From Rusavskia elegans (taxonomy: Eukaryota > Ascomycota > Lecanoromycetes > Teloschistales > Teloschistaceae), in NCBI GenBank assembly GCA_011316305.1, contig SAUG01000064.1, positions 62,001-126,000 on the forward strand: a DNA stretch of 64,000 bases. Direction: 5' to 3'. The translations under genes and the position numbers were made by a program. The notes under the pieces are model-generated. The model did not search any database. It saw only the letters and a list, made by a program, of their open reading frames with translations, and had not been told where the DNA came from. Position 1 is the first letter of the stretch; every line of letters begins with the position of its first letter. This document shows positions 11,859 through 21,424 of this stretch, piece after piece.

Positions 11859-13209
11859 GTTGGATGGACTTGATGAAACGAATTGGCGAAGTCCGATTCT
11901 GCCGAAGTGCAAAGAGCTCAAGAATGTTTCAACTATCCCTTCGCAAAAACATCATTTCCCGACAGACAAAGCGTGGTTGAGGCAGATCAAAATCAGGAGA
12001 TTAGTCCAGGATAGAACCAAGTTGGGATTGATGGCACCTTGAGGATGGTGAGGATCTTGTAGTAATGCTACCACTTTTTTCCGGCGCATAGAAGTCCAAA
12101 ATCAGGCAACGATGGGTGCATACAAGCGGTGTTTGCCTTGAAAAGCTGGATCATATACCCTCTGATTGATTAGCGAAAACGCCGCTGAGGCTCTGTTCGC
12201 CTGCCTCCGAACATTGCTATATCTCCTGGTCTTGAGAGCCAGTGCGACGGACCATCAGTGCCATGTAGAGACCTTTATTAGATATCCTAATCAAACTCGG
12301 GGTTTCCATCTCCGGGTGCCAGCACGTCGTGGCCCCAGTCATCCAGGTGCCCCAAATCCAGCGTCCCATTATGCTGTGTAACGAGCACCACAAGCGCTTG
12401 AAGCGACCTTTTCGATGTGAACTCTCGAGCTGTAGACTCGGAGTGGAAGTCGAATGATTGCGGAGTTCCTGCTATCAGCGATTACGCCTTCCGGTTAAAT
12501 CATTGCGCTTCGCCTGATATGTAGAGAAAGAATCCGAGAGCCAGGCGACCGGGAATCCAATACTCGTTGGCCTCGGACAATGGCTTTGTGTGGTAAAGTG
12601 CACAACGTATAGCCGAGTCGTTGATTCGCTTTGATTGATTGATTTACACTACTCCAACCCAACCTAACCTAATCTGGCTGGTTATACGAATATCACCCAA
12701 TCATCTACAATCCTTACGACCTCGCTTGTGATCAGACGGTGAAGTATCGTATACCTTTTCCACATTAAATCCTGGTGGTTTGAACGAAGCCTCTGCCTCG
12801 CCGCCTCTCAACGAAAACCAAGCAATGTGGCTATGCCGGCTGTGTTGACGGCTCGTCAGATATAGCTGATCACTTTCATCAACTTCTACTTCCTGTATGT
12901 TGTTGGTCCTAAACGGCTTACCTCGATCACCAGAGATCTCGAAGCTGTGTTAACCAAATCGGGCTGTAATATCAAGTCCTTTGTTGTGTAGGACCACCTT
13001 CGTCAGATAGAACTAAAGAAAGCGAGTGTTGTCCTTTGTTTCTAGAATGCCATTGTCTTCGGCACGTCCAAGTTCTCCTTTATTTATCAGATATATCGCA
13101 AAACTTGGAATGAGATACAACCTTCACAGCTACCCTTGGCTAAATTACCACTCTTGTATTCCTCAAGCTCACTCTACCACACCGGAAGAGAAATCGGTCT
13201 GCCAAAACG
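11859..13209. other. Intergenic region, probably two divergent promoters
   Basis: This 1.35-kb stretch separates divergently transcribed genes (secreted protein leftward, 174-aa protein rightward). No frame inside has protein-like composition and I see no repeats. A short (CCAACCTAACCTAA)-like run at about 12655-12672 is noted but is too short to interpret. Confidence 0.5.
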
Positions 13210-13782
13210 ATGTCCCAAAATACAGAATCCCAAAACCCCAAACTTGACGCCATCCTATCTAAGCTGCCAAAGGTAAGGATCCCCTCTCCTTTCAATGACA
13301 CCTACTAATCATCTTAACAGGAAGTACGTCCTATCTGGACCACATACTCCCAATCAAGACCAAATCCGCAAACCGAGACGACCTGGAAAAACCACAACTT
13401 GCTGCTCGCATATCTGACCAACAACCGCGCCGGCCACGTATCCGCTCTCCCCAGCACAGTTATTTCGCCGGATCTTCGGGACTACGCCTCGTCAGAGTAC
13501 CGGAGTCTTGGCGCGAAGTTTACCACATATAATAAAGCATTGGAGATTTCGCGATTTCTGGCAATTCTGGATTGGCTGGAGGAGAGGCTCGCTGCGCGGA
13601 GAGTCCAAGTGAAGGTGCTGGAAGCGGAGAGGGCTTTAGGTGATGATGCGAGTAGACGTTTAGAGGTGGAGATTCGCACGGCTCGGGAGAGTGTCTGGGA
13701 GTATGAAAGTTGGGTTGAGATACACTCCGAGTCGGTACTGAAGAAGGCGAATAGTCTCGGCTTGATATTTCGGACGTCGTAA
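13210..13782 (+). CDS. Hypothetical coiled-coil protein, 174 aa
   Basis: Exons 13210-13272 and 13321-13782. The 48-nt intron is textbook: GTAAGG donor, CTACTAATC branch site, TTAACAG acceptor, phase 0. The N-terminal 21 residues are polar. The central part contains an Arg/Glu/Ala-rich helix likely to form a coiled coil (LEERLAARRVQVKVLEAERA and following). There is no signal peptide or membrane segment. Family not recognised. Confidence 0.75.
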
Positions 13783-14106
13783 CGAAATGTGGAAAGTGGA
13801 CTTGGTTTGTTCTATCACAGTGTTCGATGTTAACGGTGTTATGGTGTTGGGAAGCCACTTCGCGCAGTCATAGTAACCATTCAGCTGAAGGTAATGCGGT
13901 GTCCGAAGAGGTGTACATTATCAATGTCGCTTGCAATTCTTGGTAAACAGTTACGATAGATGAATTGCAGCGACGGAGAGAATGCTTTCGTTTGCAACGC
14001 TCATGTAGGGTCAATGATCTCGACTAAACGACGTTGATCCAGTTTATTCGGTGGTTGCTGCTTCGGCCCCGACCCTTTCCTTACATCACTCAGGGTCGCG
14101 ATCTTG

Positions 14107-15241
14107 TTATATTCCTCGTTTCAGCAATGCCAGAAGGCTATGTTGATCCCAGCTCATTATAAGCTTCCTAGCAGTCTCGAATCGCTTCTTCGACTCTTCA
14201 TACTTCTCGTCCTCAGAGCTCGATTTCTTCGTAACAATCAACGCGTCACCCAGTGATCGGTCTGTATCATGGCGATTGCCCGTCCCTTCCAGCATTGAAT
14301 GGAGAGGGTGTCTCTGTGCCCTCCCAACAGGAAATGCCCTGGTCTTGGGTTTTGGATTGGCCAGGAAGTTGTCCAGGATGGTGTAATCGGCACACCTTCT
14401 ACTTCCGCGGCCTTCAGGATTGCGAACCATGTTGCCCGTCACTGCGGGTTCTGGCTGTACGAAGCGCTTGATATAGGCCGTAAGGACTTTTGAAAAGAGC
14501 TTTCGATAAACATATGGTTGATATTCGTACTCGGGATCAGACTTGAATAGAATGATTAGTCTGGAAAGAAGTGGGATATAAAAGGATTCGAAGACGGTAA
14601 CCTGACATGATTCGCTTTATGACATCAACCATCCAATGATATAATCATCGTAGGGGGTCGCGATGACCGAGTACATGTAGTGTAGAAGTAAATCCACGTC
14701 TTCCGCGTTTTCGCGAGACACTTGGTAGAGATACTGCTCGCTTGTTCGCCAGCCTCAGAACGTTTGGTGGGTGCCCTGCATTCAATTCGAAAATTGGGAC
14801 CTAGGACATTGACCAATTGACCAAGGATCGAGTTTTCTTCACACCGGTCTGGGCTTTCCCCTTCTTCGCCTGCGGTCAATGTTGCGTTAGCCAAAGCTGT
14901 CAGGAAGGTGGTGTTGCCTTTGTTATTCTGAGCAAGTGGGATGAGACTGCAAACGATGAGTCAATGTCATTGCTGTAAAACCCGAGACTTACTCCCCTCG
15001 GCCAGGCAGGGTTTAAAAGCTCGAAGTCATCTGGATTGAGTTCCCACGTCTTGCGCATATTTTCGTCGATGATCGTGTCGCTGCCTTGGCCTGGTGCTCG
15101 ATAAGAGGGAAGGCGATTTGTCCGATACCGGGAATCGACAACCCTGTTGAAATATCGCCAGGGACCTTTCCCGATGTCGCGAAGGAGCCAAATGTCTTGA
15201 GAGGGAGAGCTTGATATTATCCACGTCCGAACTGTCGTCAA
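14107..15241 (-). CDS. C-terminal region of a large hypothetical protein, exons incompletely resolved
   Basis: The last exon is clear: 14107-14601, opened by a TGTCAG acceptor. It contains FESFYIPLLSRLIILFK and AYIKRFVQPEP, then a block like GSRRCADYTILDNFLANPK, and ends WDQHSLLALLKRGI. Upstream, protein-like segments (ENAEDVDLLLHYMYS near 14680; ELNPDDFELLNPAWPRG near 15030) lie in different frames. A GTAAGT...GCAG interval at about 14940-14990 leaves the wrong phase by one base, so splicing does not reconcile all parts. From memory, the Leu-Asp-x-Phe-Leu block with flanking 'lltayv' helix is found at the C-terminus of large ascomycete proteins whose N-terminus is a 2OG-Fe(II) oxygenase. That oxygenase part is not visible here. 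It may be a decayed gene. Confidence 0.5.
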
Positions 15242-15489
15242 CCTCTGTGCGGGTATTAGATTCGTCCGATCCTTGTATAGGTTCTGTTCCCGTCTGCCTT
15301 GGGCTTGTCTGTACGGTAGTTATCCGCAGCCAGTGCAATCACCAGAACAGAGAAGACGCGTTGGAGGTAACGCGTGAACAGCGGAAGACAACCGCAGTAC
15401 CGGATCGAGACTAGCGCCAAGCACAGGCCTTGTCTGCGCCCCTGAGTCTTTTAACCGTCGATTTTCAGCATTTCCTTACCCCTATTATG

Positions 15490-15988
15490 TTACGCTAAGA
15501 TATTTACTCTCCTATCTATTGGCTGGGAGGTATCGTCGTATATGTCCGATATATCCGGCGGACCATCAGAACTCCAGACCTCCACTTGGCGCTGCAAGGT
15601 GTCCACAATCCTGGCCAGGGCAAGGATCCCTGAGTTAATCGTAATGTACTCAACCCTTTCCATCGTCGTTTTGACACATTTGCATCCATTTGACTCGAAT
15701 GGTCGATTTCGAATAGTGCTTTTTAACGTTCTGAAATACGTGCTCCTACCGTTCGAAGCTTGCTTCCAGCCATGGCCCCTGGATGTAAGAAACATCTACG
15801 TCAGGTCCGCAGATCTCGCGTATCAATATCAATCGATTGTCCCCGTTGACATTCTTCGCTACTACCCCTGGAAGCGAATCTGGGTAGGTGTTCTGGCATG
15901 CTAAAAACGAATTGAACACCTCCAAGATTTCAGTCGTGGACAACAAGGAAACAAAGAACAAAACACCCAACCACCACCAAATGCCCAC
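15490..15988 (-). CDS. Possible upstream exons of the same minus-strand gene
   Basis: Two adjoining frames look coded. One, starting at 15988 (MGIWWWLGVLFFVSLLSTTE), has an apparent signal or membrane segment. The other, ending at 15490, contains TINSGILALARIVDTLQRQ and SSDGPPDISDIYDD. They overlap in different frames near 15750. Whether they are spliced to the frames at 14107-15241 cannot be settled by eye. Confidence 0.3.
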
Positions 15989-16147
15989 TCACACAAAGCA
16001 ATCCCCTCCATTGACGCTCCCCTTTGTTCCGCCTTAACTCTCCAACCACACTATGAGCACTCGACCAAAAGCACCATCCCCAGACTCCCATCATCCCCTA
16101 TCCCACAATCCTTTCTCCATTTTTATACCCCTATCATCGCAGGCACG

Positions 16148-16620
16148 ATGACTTCTCCCTCTCCCTTTTCCATCACCCCAACCCACAGCACGCCATCCTC
16201 TCCTCCCTACGCCGAAAAATCCGCGCTGAACGGCAGCCACAATGGAAGCTCCACGCATCGCAATGTCTCTCACAGAATACCGAGCCTACACGACCTCGGC
16301 TCCGACTTCCACAGCCAATTAAACCAGTGCCAACACCCTCCTATCCCCCTCCCGAGATCAACACTTCGATAACGGAGGACGCTTTGACGATATTACAGCC
16401 ATACAGCCTTCTCATTCTGAGTTTATTCCTGCTACTCAATTACGTCAAATGGTACTGGGCGTATAACCTTGTCGTCGCCGGTTGCGGGGCATACGTGTTA
16501 TGGCATTTGCTCGGTATAGGGTTGTATGTCTGCTACCCGCTGGTTCTTCGTTGGCGGCACCACTGTTGCGAGAGGGATCTAGGTAGGGGCTGTGGGTTGG
16601 ACAGACCTGGTGGCCGGTAG
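16148..16620 (+). CDS. Hypothetical two-span membrane protein, ~140 aa
   Basis: Probable exons are 16148-16264 and 16315-16620, joined by a 50-nt intron (donor GTCTCT, acceptor TCCACAG, phase 0). The donor is weak, so the N-terminal part is less certain than the rest. The N-terminus is Ser/Thr/Pro-rich. The second exon carries two hydrophobic segments (PYSLLILSLFLLLNYV and YVLWHLLGIGLYVCYPLVL) with a basic, Cys/His-containing tail. Family not recognised. Confidence 0.55.
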
Positions 16621-16912
16621 TAGGTAGGCTGGCCTGTTTCTACAGAACTGGAAATACGGATGATGTACGATGAGACTTTTATAGCTGGCTAGCGATGACT
16701 GTTGGGTGCTTTTGATCTCGGCTGGTCATTTCTAGTTTGTTGTATCTCATCTATCATATCGCATTAACAGCATTTGCTTTTCGACTTTTAGCATCGGAGG
16801 ATCGCTCCATCCCTGTCTCCTTCCCCCTTCTATCCTTGGATCAAACGCAAAAGCTCAATCCCCAACCCTGTGGAAAACATCCCAGAAGAAAGAAAATTCC
16901 CAAACCCACCAT

Positions 16913-18025
16913 TCAGTCCACCTCCCCAACCATCCTCTCAACCACCCCCTCCTTTCCCATCACCTCCAAAAACATCCACTCATCCTTCTCCCCCAACCAA
17001 CCCACCTTCGTCCCCTTTCCCTTCTTTTCAGCCTTGAAATCCATCACCAAATTCCCAATCCACCTCACACACTCCAGCAGCTCCACCTTGATCCACCTAT
17101 CATCCACCTCGCACTGAAATCCATCATAAGGATCATAGTACTCATAGCAGTAGCGCGAATGCGGGATGAGTCCTCCATTGGGCGCATGCGGCAGGTCCAG
17201 TCCCGTACGAGTCGCCGAACGGCGTGCCAGGCGCTGTTTGAGGTTGCGCAGGTGGCCTTTGTAGGAGTCTGGTGGAGGCATAGAAGATTTATGCCAGAGG
17301 GCGGCGAGGGTGTTGGATCTTGGTGGTATCACAGGACGTGGCTTTCTTTGCTGGAGATCTAGGAAATGAATGACGGCTGGGCTGGTAGAGCTGCTGGCAG
17401 TGGGTTTTGATGCGCGGCTCGAAGTCTTTGACAGGCCGTGGTGCTTTTCTTCGTCGGGTTGGGCAGGAGGCTGACGTTTCTGTGCTTGTTCTTTTGCTGT
17501 TGCGGTCTTCTCGGCTTCAACTGCACGGGGGCGTTTTGACTGGATGTCTTGTGTCGATGTGGACTTGTCGTGCATCGATGTCTCGGATGACGTGTTTGAG
17601 TCCAAAGTACTCTGCAGTGCCTTGTTCATAAGGTTTGAAATGGCGAGGATGGCTTGGTCCAAGCTCTCTTCGACGATGATTGAGGCTTGAGGACCTACAC
17701 CCTTGTGTTGAGACATCATGCGACGAACGCTGAGATCCGCACCTTCCCAACGTGAGGCAAGATCCGTCAGCTTTCGCTGTATATTGTCAAGCTGTGCGTC
17801 TTGCTGTTGCTGGCGGTCTAGTTGTGTTGGGGCTGGAGCTGAAGTGGTGATGGGTGTATCTTGGCCATGAACAAGACTCGCTTCAATTCGAGGGAGGTTA
17901 ACAAGCTCTATTGCGCTGTCAATGCGAGGAACGCTGTCTTCTTTTGGATGAGTGGATGAGCTGAGCGTAGCCATGCCGCGCTGCATGTTCTTGTGAACCG
18001 GGCTTGGAGTTCTGGCTTCGCGCAT
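16913..18025 (-). CDS. Hypothetical low-complexity protein, 370 aa
   Basis: A single uninterrupted frame starts at an ATG. Residues 1-250 are Ser/Thr/Gln/Pro-rich and probably disordered, with a Gln-rich helix (about 75-95) and a short amphipathic helix (SLDQAILAISNLMNKAL). The C-terminal ~110 residues look folded, with many aromatics and charged residues (RYCYEYYDPYDGF, DRWIKVELLECVRWIGNLV). There is no signal peptide. No family is recognised. The Tyr-rich folded tail is the part to use for a profile search. Confidence 0.7.
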   Translation of the reverse strand: MREARTPSPVHKNMQRGMATLSSSTHPKEDSVPRIDSAIELVNLPRIEASLVHGQDTPITTSAPAPTQLDRQQQQDAQLDNIQRKLTDLASRWEGADLSVRRMMSQHKGVGPQASIIVEESLDQAILAISNLMNKALQSTLDSNTSSETSMHDKSTSTQDIQSKRPRAVEAEKTATAKEQAQKRQPPAQPDEEKHHGLSKTSSRASKPTASSSTSPAVIHFLDLQQRKPRPVIPPRSNTLAALWHKSSMPPPDSYKGHLRNLKQRLARRSATRTGLDLPHAPNGGLIPHSRYCYEYYDPYDGFQCEVDDRWIKVELLECVRWIGNLVMDFKAEKKGKGTKVGWLGEKDEWMFLEVMGKEGVVERMVGEVD

Positions 18026-18557
18026 GAGCTGTAGAGGGACTAGATGTTCGAAGGGATGAATGTATCATCAAAACGTCCGAGAAGGAGTAAACAGCACGTG
18101 GCTCCGCGATTGGACAACAGATATCCGGACACCAAAAAATGAATGATGTAGCGACATGTTGAGCCACGTGGACCAACACGAATTGAACTGAAGAAAAAGT
18201 TTGGTGTTCATAGAGCCTGAATGCCATTGTTGAGCGAGACAATGTTGTTGGGATTTGGTGCTGGATACAGTACAACGCGCCGCTCGCAGTTGAGGCGACA
18301 CAAACAACCTTCCATTACCGCTGACGTGCATGCTCTGGTATGCTGTATGATCTACCCAGCGAGTAAGAGGGGTTGGTTTTTGAGTAGGGGTATAGTGGAT
18401 TTCGGAGTCAGCAAATCTGCTTATGAGATGTTGTAGAGTTCTGAGGATATGCCTTGGAAGCTTAGAGGGGTTTGGAACCACGCTTAAGCCGTGGGATCAT
18501 ATCACATATGTCGACTTGGGATGGGTTGGAATTTTGACAGTTCCGAAGATGGCCTTA

Positions 18558-18755
18558 TTGCCGTAGACTCCGGAGTCAGCATGCCTGTCATGGAAGTGTC
18601 TCGGGAGTTCGAATGTAATGGACCATAGTATGTCTCACCATGGCTTGGCAGGGCATTCGATTGACGTGCCAATCGAGGTCTCGGTTGCCTAGCATGCCAG
18701 AGATAGCTCCAGAGCCGTGCGGAATTGCGGTAGAGGAGCTCCGACAATTACTCAT
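18558..18755 (-). repeat. Dead introner-like element, both splice sites mutated
   Basis: On the minus strand this 198-nt stretch is collinear with the three introns of the VWA gene (45383-48992) and has exactly the length of its second intron. It shares the start (GAGTAATTGTCGGAGCTCC), the central hairpin (CGATTGGCACGTCAATCG) and the end (GGCATGCTGACTCCG). The donor reads ATGAGT instead of GTGAGT, and the end reads GCAA instead of GCAG. Both changes are G to A. The flanking DNA has no recognisable gene. Confidence 0.75.
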
Positions 18756-19264
18756 ATCACCTATCCGGTCATCTGCAGGGTCTAGAACAGGTTGTGAACT
18801 GGGCGTGAGTCTTGCTCTAAATCGAGGCTGAAGATCCAGTAGCTGGTGGGAGGTATGGGATAGTGTCAAATCTGCAAGCTAAAAGGCCATTTCCTGTGCA
18901 TCACGCAGGCCATCTGCAGACCCAAGCCCACCGACAGAAGCGCCATGGTTAGGTTTTAAGAAATCAGGCAGGTAGGTCGAATACTTTGTCCATCTCCAAC
19001 AGTGGTAGACAATGATATGTCCTGGATGAAGAATTGATACAGATGAGATGTAAAGATGATATCAAAGCAGCCAGGGTACAATGTAAGACACTAAGATTGC
19101 TCAGTCGCGGTCCAATTGCTCGAGTCCGACTTCCAGTAGTAGGCCTGAGCCTCTGCTGACCATCACCTGGTATTAAGACACAGAGAACAGCTGCACCATC
19201 CTTATAGTCTTCGTCACCGTGAACTTCGAGCCGTAGGATATTTGGAAGCTGGCAGAATCTCCGT

Positions 19265-19875
19265 TTACCCATTGCCGTCATCAGCATCAGCGACCTCGTG
19301 ATGTTCTACGGCATGGTCAGTCAAGTGAGCTTCCCATTTGGCTTTCTCAGTCTTTGGCCAATGGACATAACCGAAGGCTCGCCAGCTAGGATCAAGACTG
19401 GTTTGCTCAGCTGATTGACCGTGTAACCGGACACGATAGTGCCACAGAATCTTATCCAGGAAACTGACACAGGCACCGCTCACATTGCTGATCCGTCCTG
19501 CATAGGACCACGATCCTCAATAGAGAGGAAAACACGATGATCGTCCATGGCGGACCCACCGAAGATGTTGTAAGATGAATCTGGAAGATGGAGAACATTG
19601 CGAAGATGGATTATGCCTTGACAGGGTGAACCGGTACTACACGTATGGGACTCGGTGGGGAGGTCGACATGACCTATCCCAGTAACCTCGAAGAACTGGC
19701 CCAGGAGATCTTTGATCTTGGTGTCGAATGGGGTGTAGGAGGTGGACCAGTCGCTATGACTTGCGATATGGGAATTGGAAGTGTTGGAATGGATCCAGTC
19801 GACGTCATAGATAGGTTTTGGTGGAGGCATTGTTCTGGGTTCTGCGGAAGGATTAAGGTATTGTTTGATCATCAA
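19265..19875 (-). pseudogene. TNT1-94-like (copia Pol-derived) beta-barrel protein, frameshifted
   Basis: The first frame (19480-19875; likely ATG at 19830, MPPPKPIYDVDWIHSN) shows the hallmarks of the fungal retrovirus-related Pol/TNT1-94-like family. These are a W-I-x-S-N motif followed by His (SNTSNSHIASHSDW), YTPFDTKI, and HLRNVLHLPDSSYNIFGG. The aspartic-protease Asp-Ser-Gly is replaced by Ser-Asn-Thr, so it is not an active protease. The usual next segment (SWSYAGRISNVSG, VRLHGQSAEQTSLDPSW) is present to 19265, but in another frame. The switch occurs near 19510 with no donor/acceptor pair, so a one-base frameshift is likely. Confidence 0.65.
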
Positions 19876-20239
19876 GCACGATATGGTATGTTGGAATGAG
19901 GTGCAAAAGACTACCGGGAGCGGTGGTGGTGCTTTGAGTACACTCGTTAGGGTTGAACTTGTACATCTTCAGTTGGTCTCGGCTGAGCTCTTATAAGTTT
20001 TCGCGCAACTTCCACTGGGGAGGTCGCTGTGCGACGTTTTGTAACATTCATCAAACAAGAGTGGGTTTGCTTCCATATGATGGTGGTCCGGCAATCGACT
20101 GCCCTGATTGGCGGAGACGCCATCGGCGTTTTAGCGCGGCCCGCCCCGGCTCGGCGGCTGCTTCATGCTGACTCAGCGAAGGTCCATCGACGATTTCAAC
20201 CCTGCCGTGCTCGCGGCGAGCAGAAACGTGCGGACATTT

Positions 20240-20310
20240 CGACTTGGCCACTCGAAACCACGACTGCCAGCCAAACTGGATGCCCTGCCAATGCATGAGA
20301 CTACAGGCTT
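20240..20310 (+). repeat. Fragment related to the introner-like family
   Basis: The plus strand holds CCACTCGAAACCACGACTG, then GGATGCCCTGCCAATGCATG. These match the hairpin core and right flank of the introner repeats (GGCATTCGAGACCTCGATTG and GAATGCCCTGCCAAGC). No intron ends are visible, so this is a partial or old copy. Confidence 0.4.
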
Positions 20311-21424
20311 AGTGTCCGGATTTTTCTGCTCCCCGCGAGCCATGTTCTGCGACGATAACTTCGCAACGGTCAAAGCCTTTGAGAGTCAATCCACCGTCGA
20401 CGCACGCAGCCAGCTCAGAGGCTACCATGATCTCGACAGCGTTCCAATGCAGCTGTGTATGCTCCAGCTATCGGAAGCTGGCTGGAATCTCCCGTACGTA
20501 ACACCCAGGGAACTCGAAAACTTCAGCTGATAGCCTTAGACGACAACAATATCGGAACGGCCACGTCCCCCAGCCAACATTTTCCTTCCAGCGGCAAAAG
20601 AGGTGGTGCCATAATCAAGCATTGGAGCACAACGACGTGCAGTCTGTAGGGATGGGGAAGGATTCTGGTGAAGGGGTTAGAGAATGAGGATGTCCGGTTG
20701 AGACTATGGCCAGTTCCTGTCAGCGATAGACCCGAAATCCAGCAGGAGCCGGCAGAAACCTGCCGTGTTCGTTTGTCACTTTCACTTCCTCCACCCGCCA
20801 ATTCCTACACAGGCAGGGGAGTTCGTGCTACGGGACATTCAATCGTGGATACTGGGCTATTTATCACGTCCTCAACCGCGACGGTGACATAAAGAGGAAG
20901 CATCAATGTCAAGGCCGACCGTAGGCCGACTGTGTGTTCCGCCATCTAGTATCACGTCCTGAGCATCGTTGATGTCGCAAATTCCCGCATGACTTCTACT
21001 TTTAGAATCACATCAGTGCTTCGCTCACGGTACCTATCCTCAAATATACCGGATGTAAGGTCTGTCTCTTTGAGCTGCAGGTCAAACAACAATAGGGAGG
21101 GAGTGGTATGCTGTACTCTGTCGGCTATATCATCTGCCTTCACTTCCCTTGTCAACGTCTGCACCCCTGCATTCTTCACGAAGGCATGGCGGTGTGGAGC
21201 GTGACCACTACTGCAGGTCTGGTTTGCTTGCGGCTAGCTGCATCATTCATCTTTTTGTTGACAGACCTCAACTCTCACCTGTGAACACCTTACGTCTTCA
21301 AAACCAACACTTCTGTACGGCGCGAAATGGAATCTTCTGGAATTACACATCTTCCTTCAGCAGCCTCATGAGTCTCTTTTGACAAGAGCTCTCAGTCTCC
21401 ATCATAGCTCTCTAATACTTCACC
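20311..21424. other. Upstream region of the NFX1-type helicase gene
   Basis: Only short overlapping frames are visible. A C/T-rich stretch just before 21425 is consistent with a promoter and leader. No RNA gene or repeat is seen. Confidence 0.45.
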
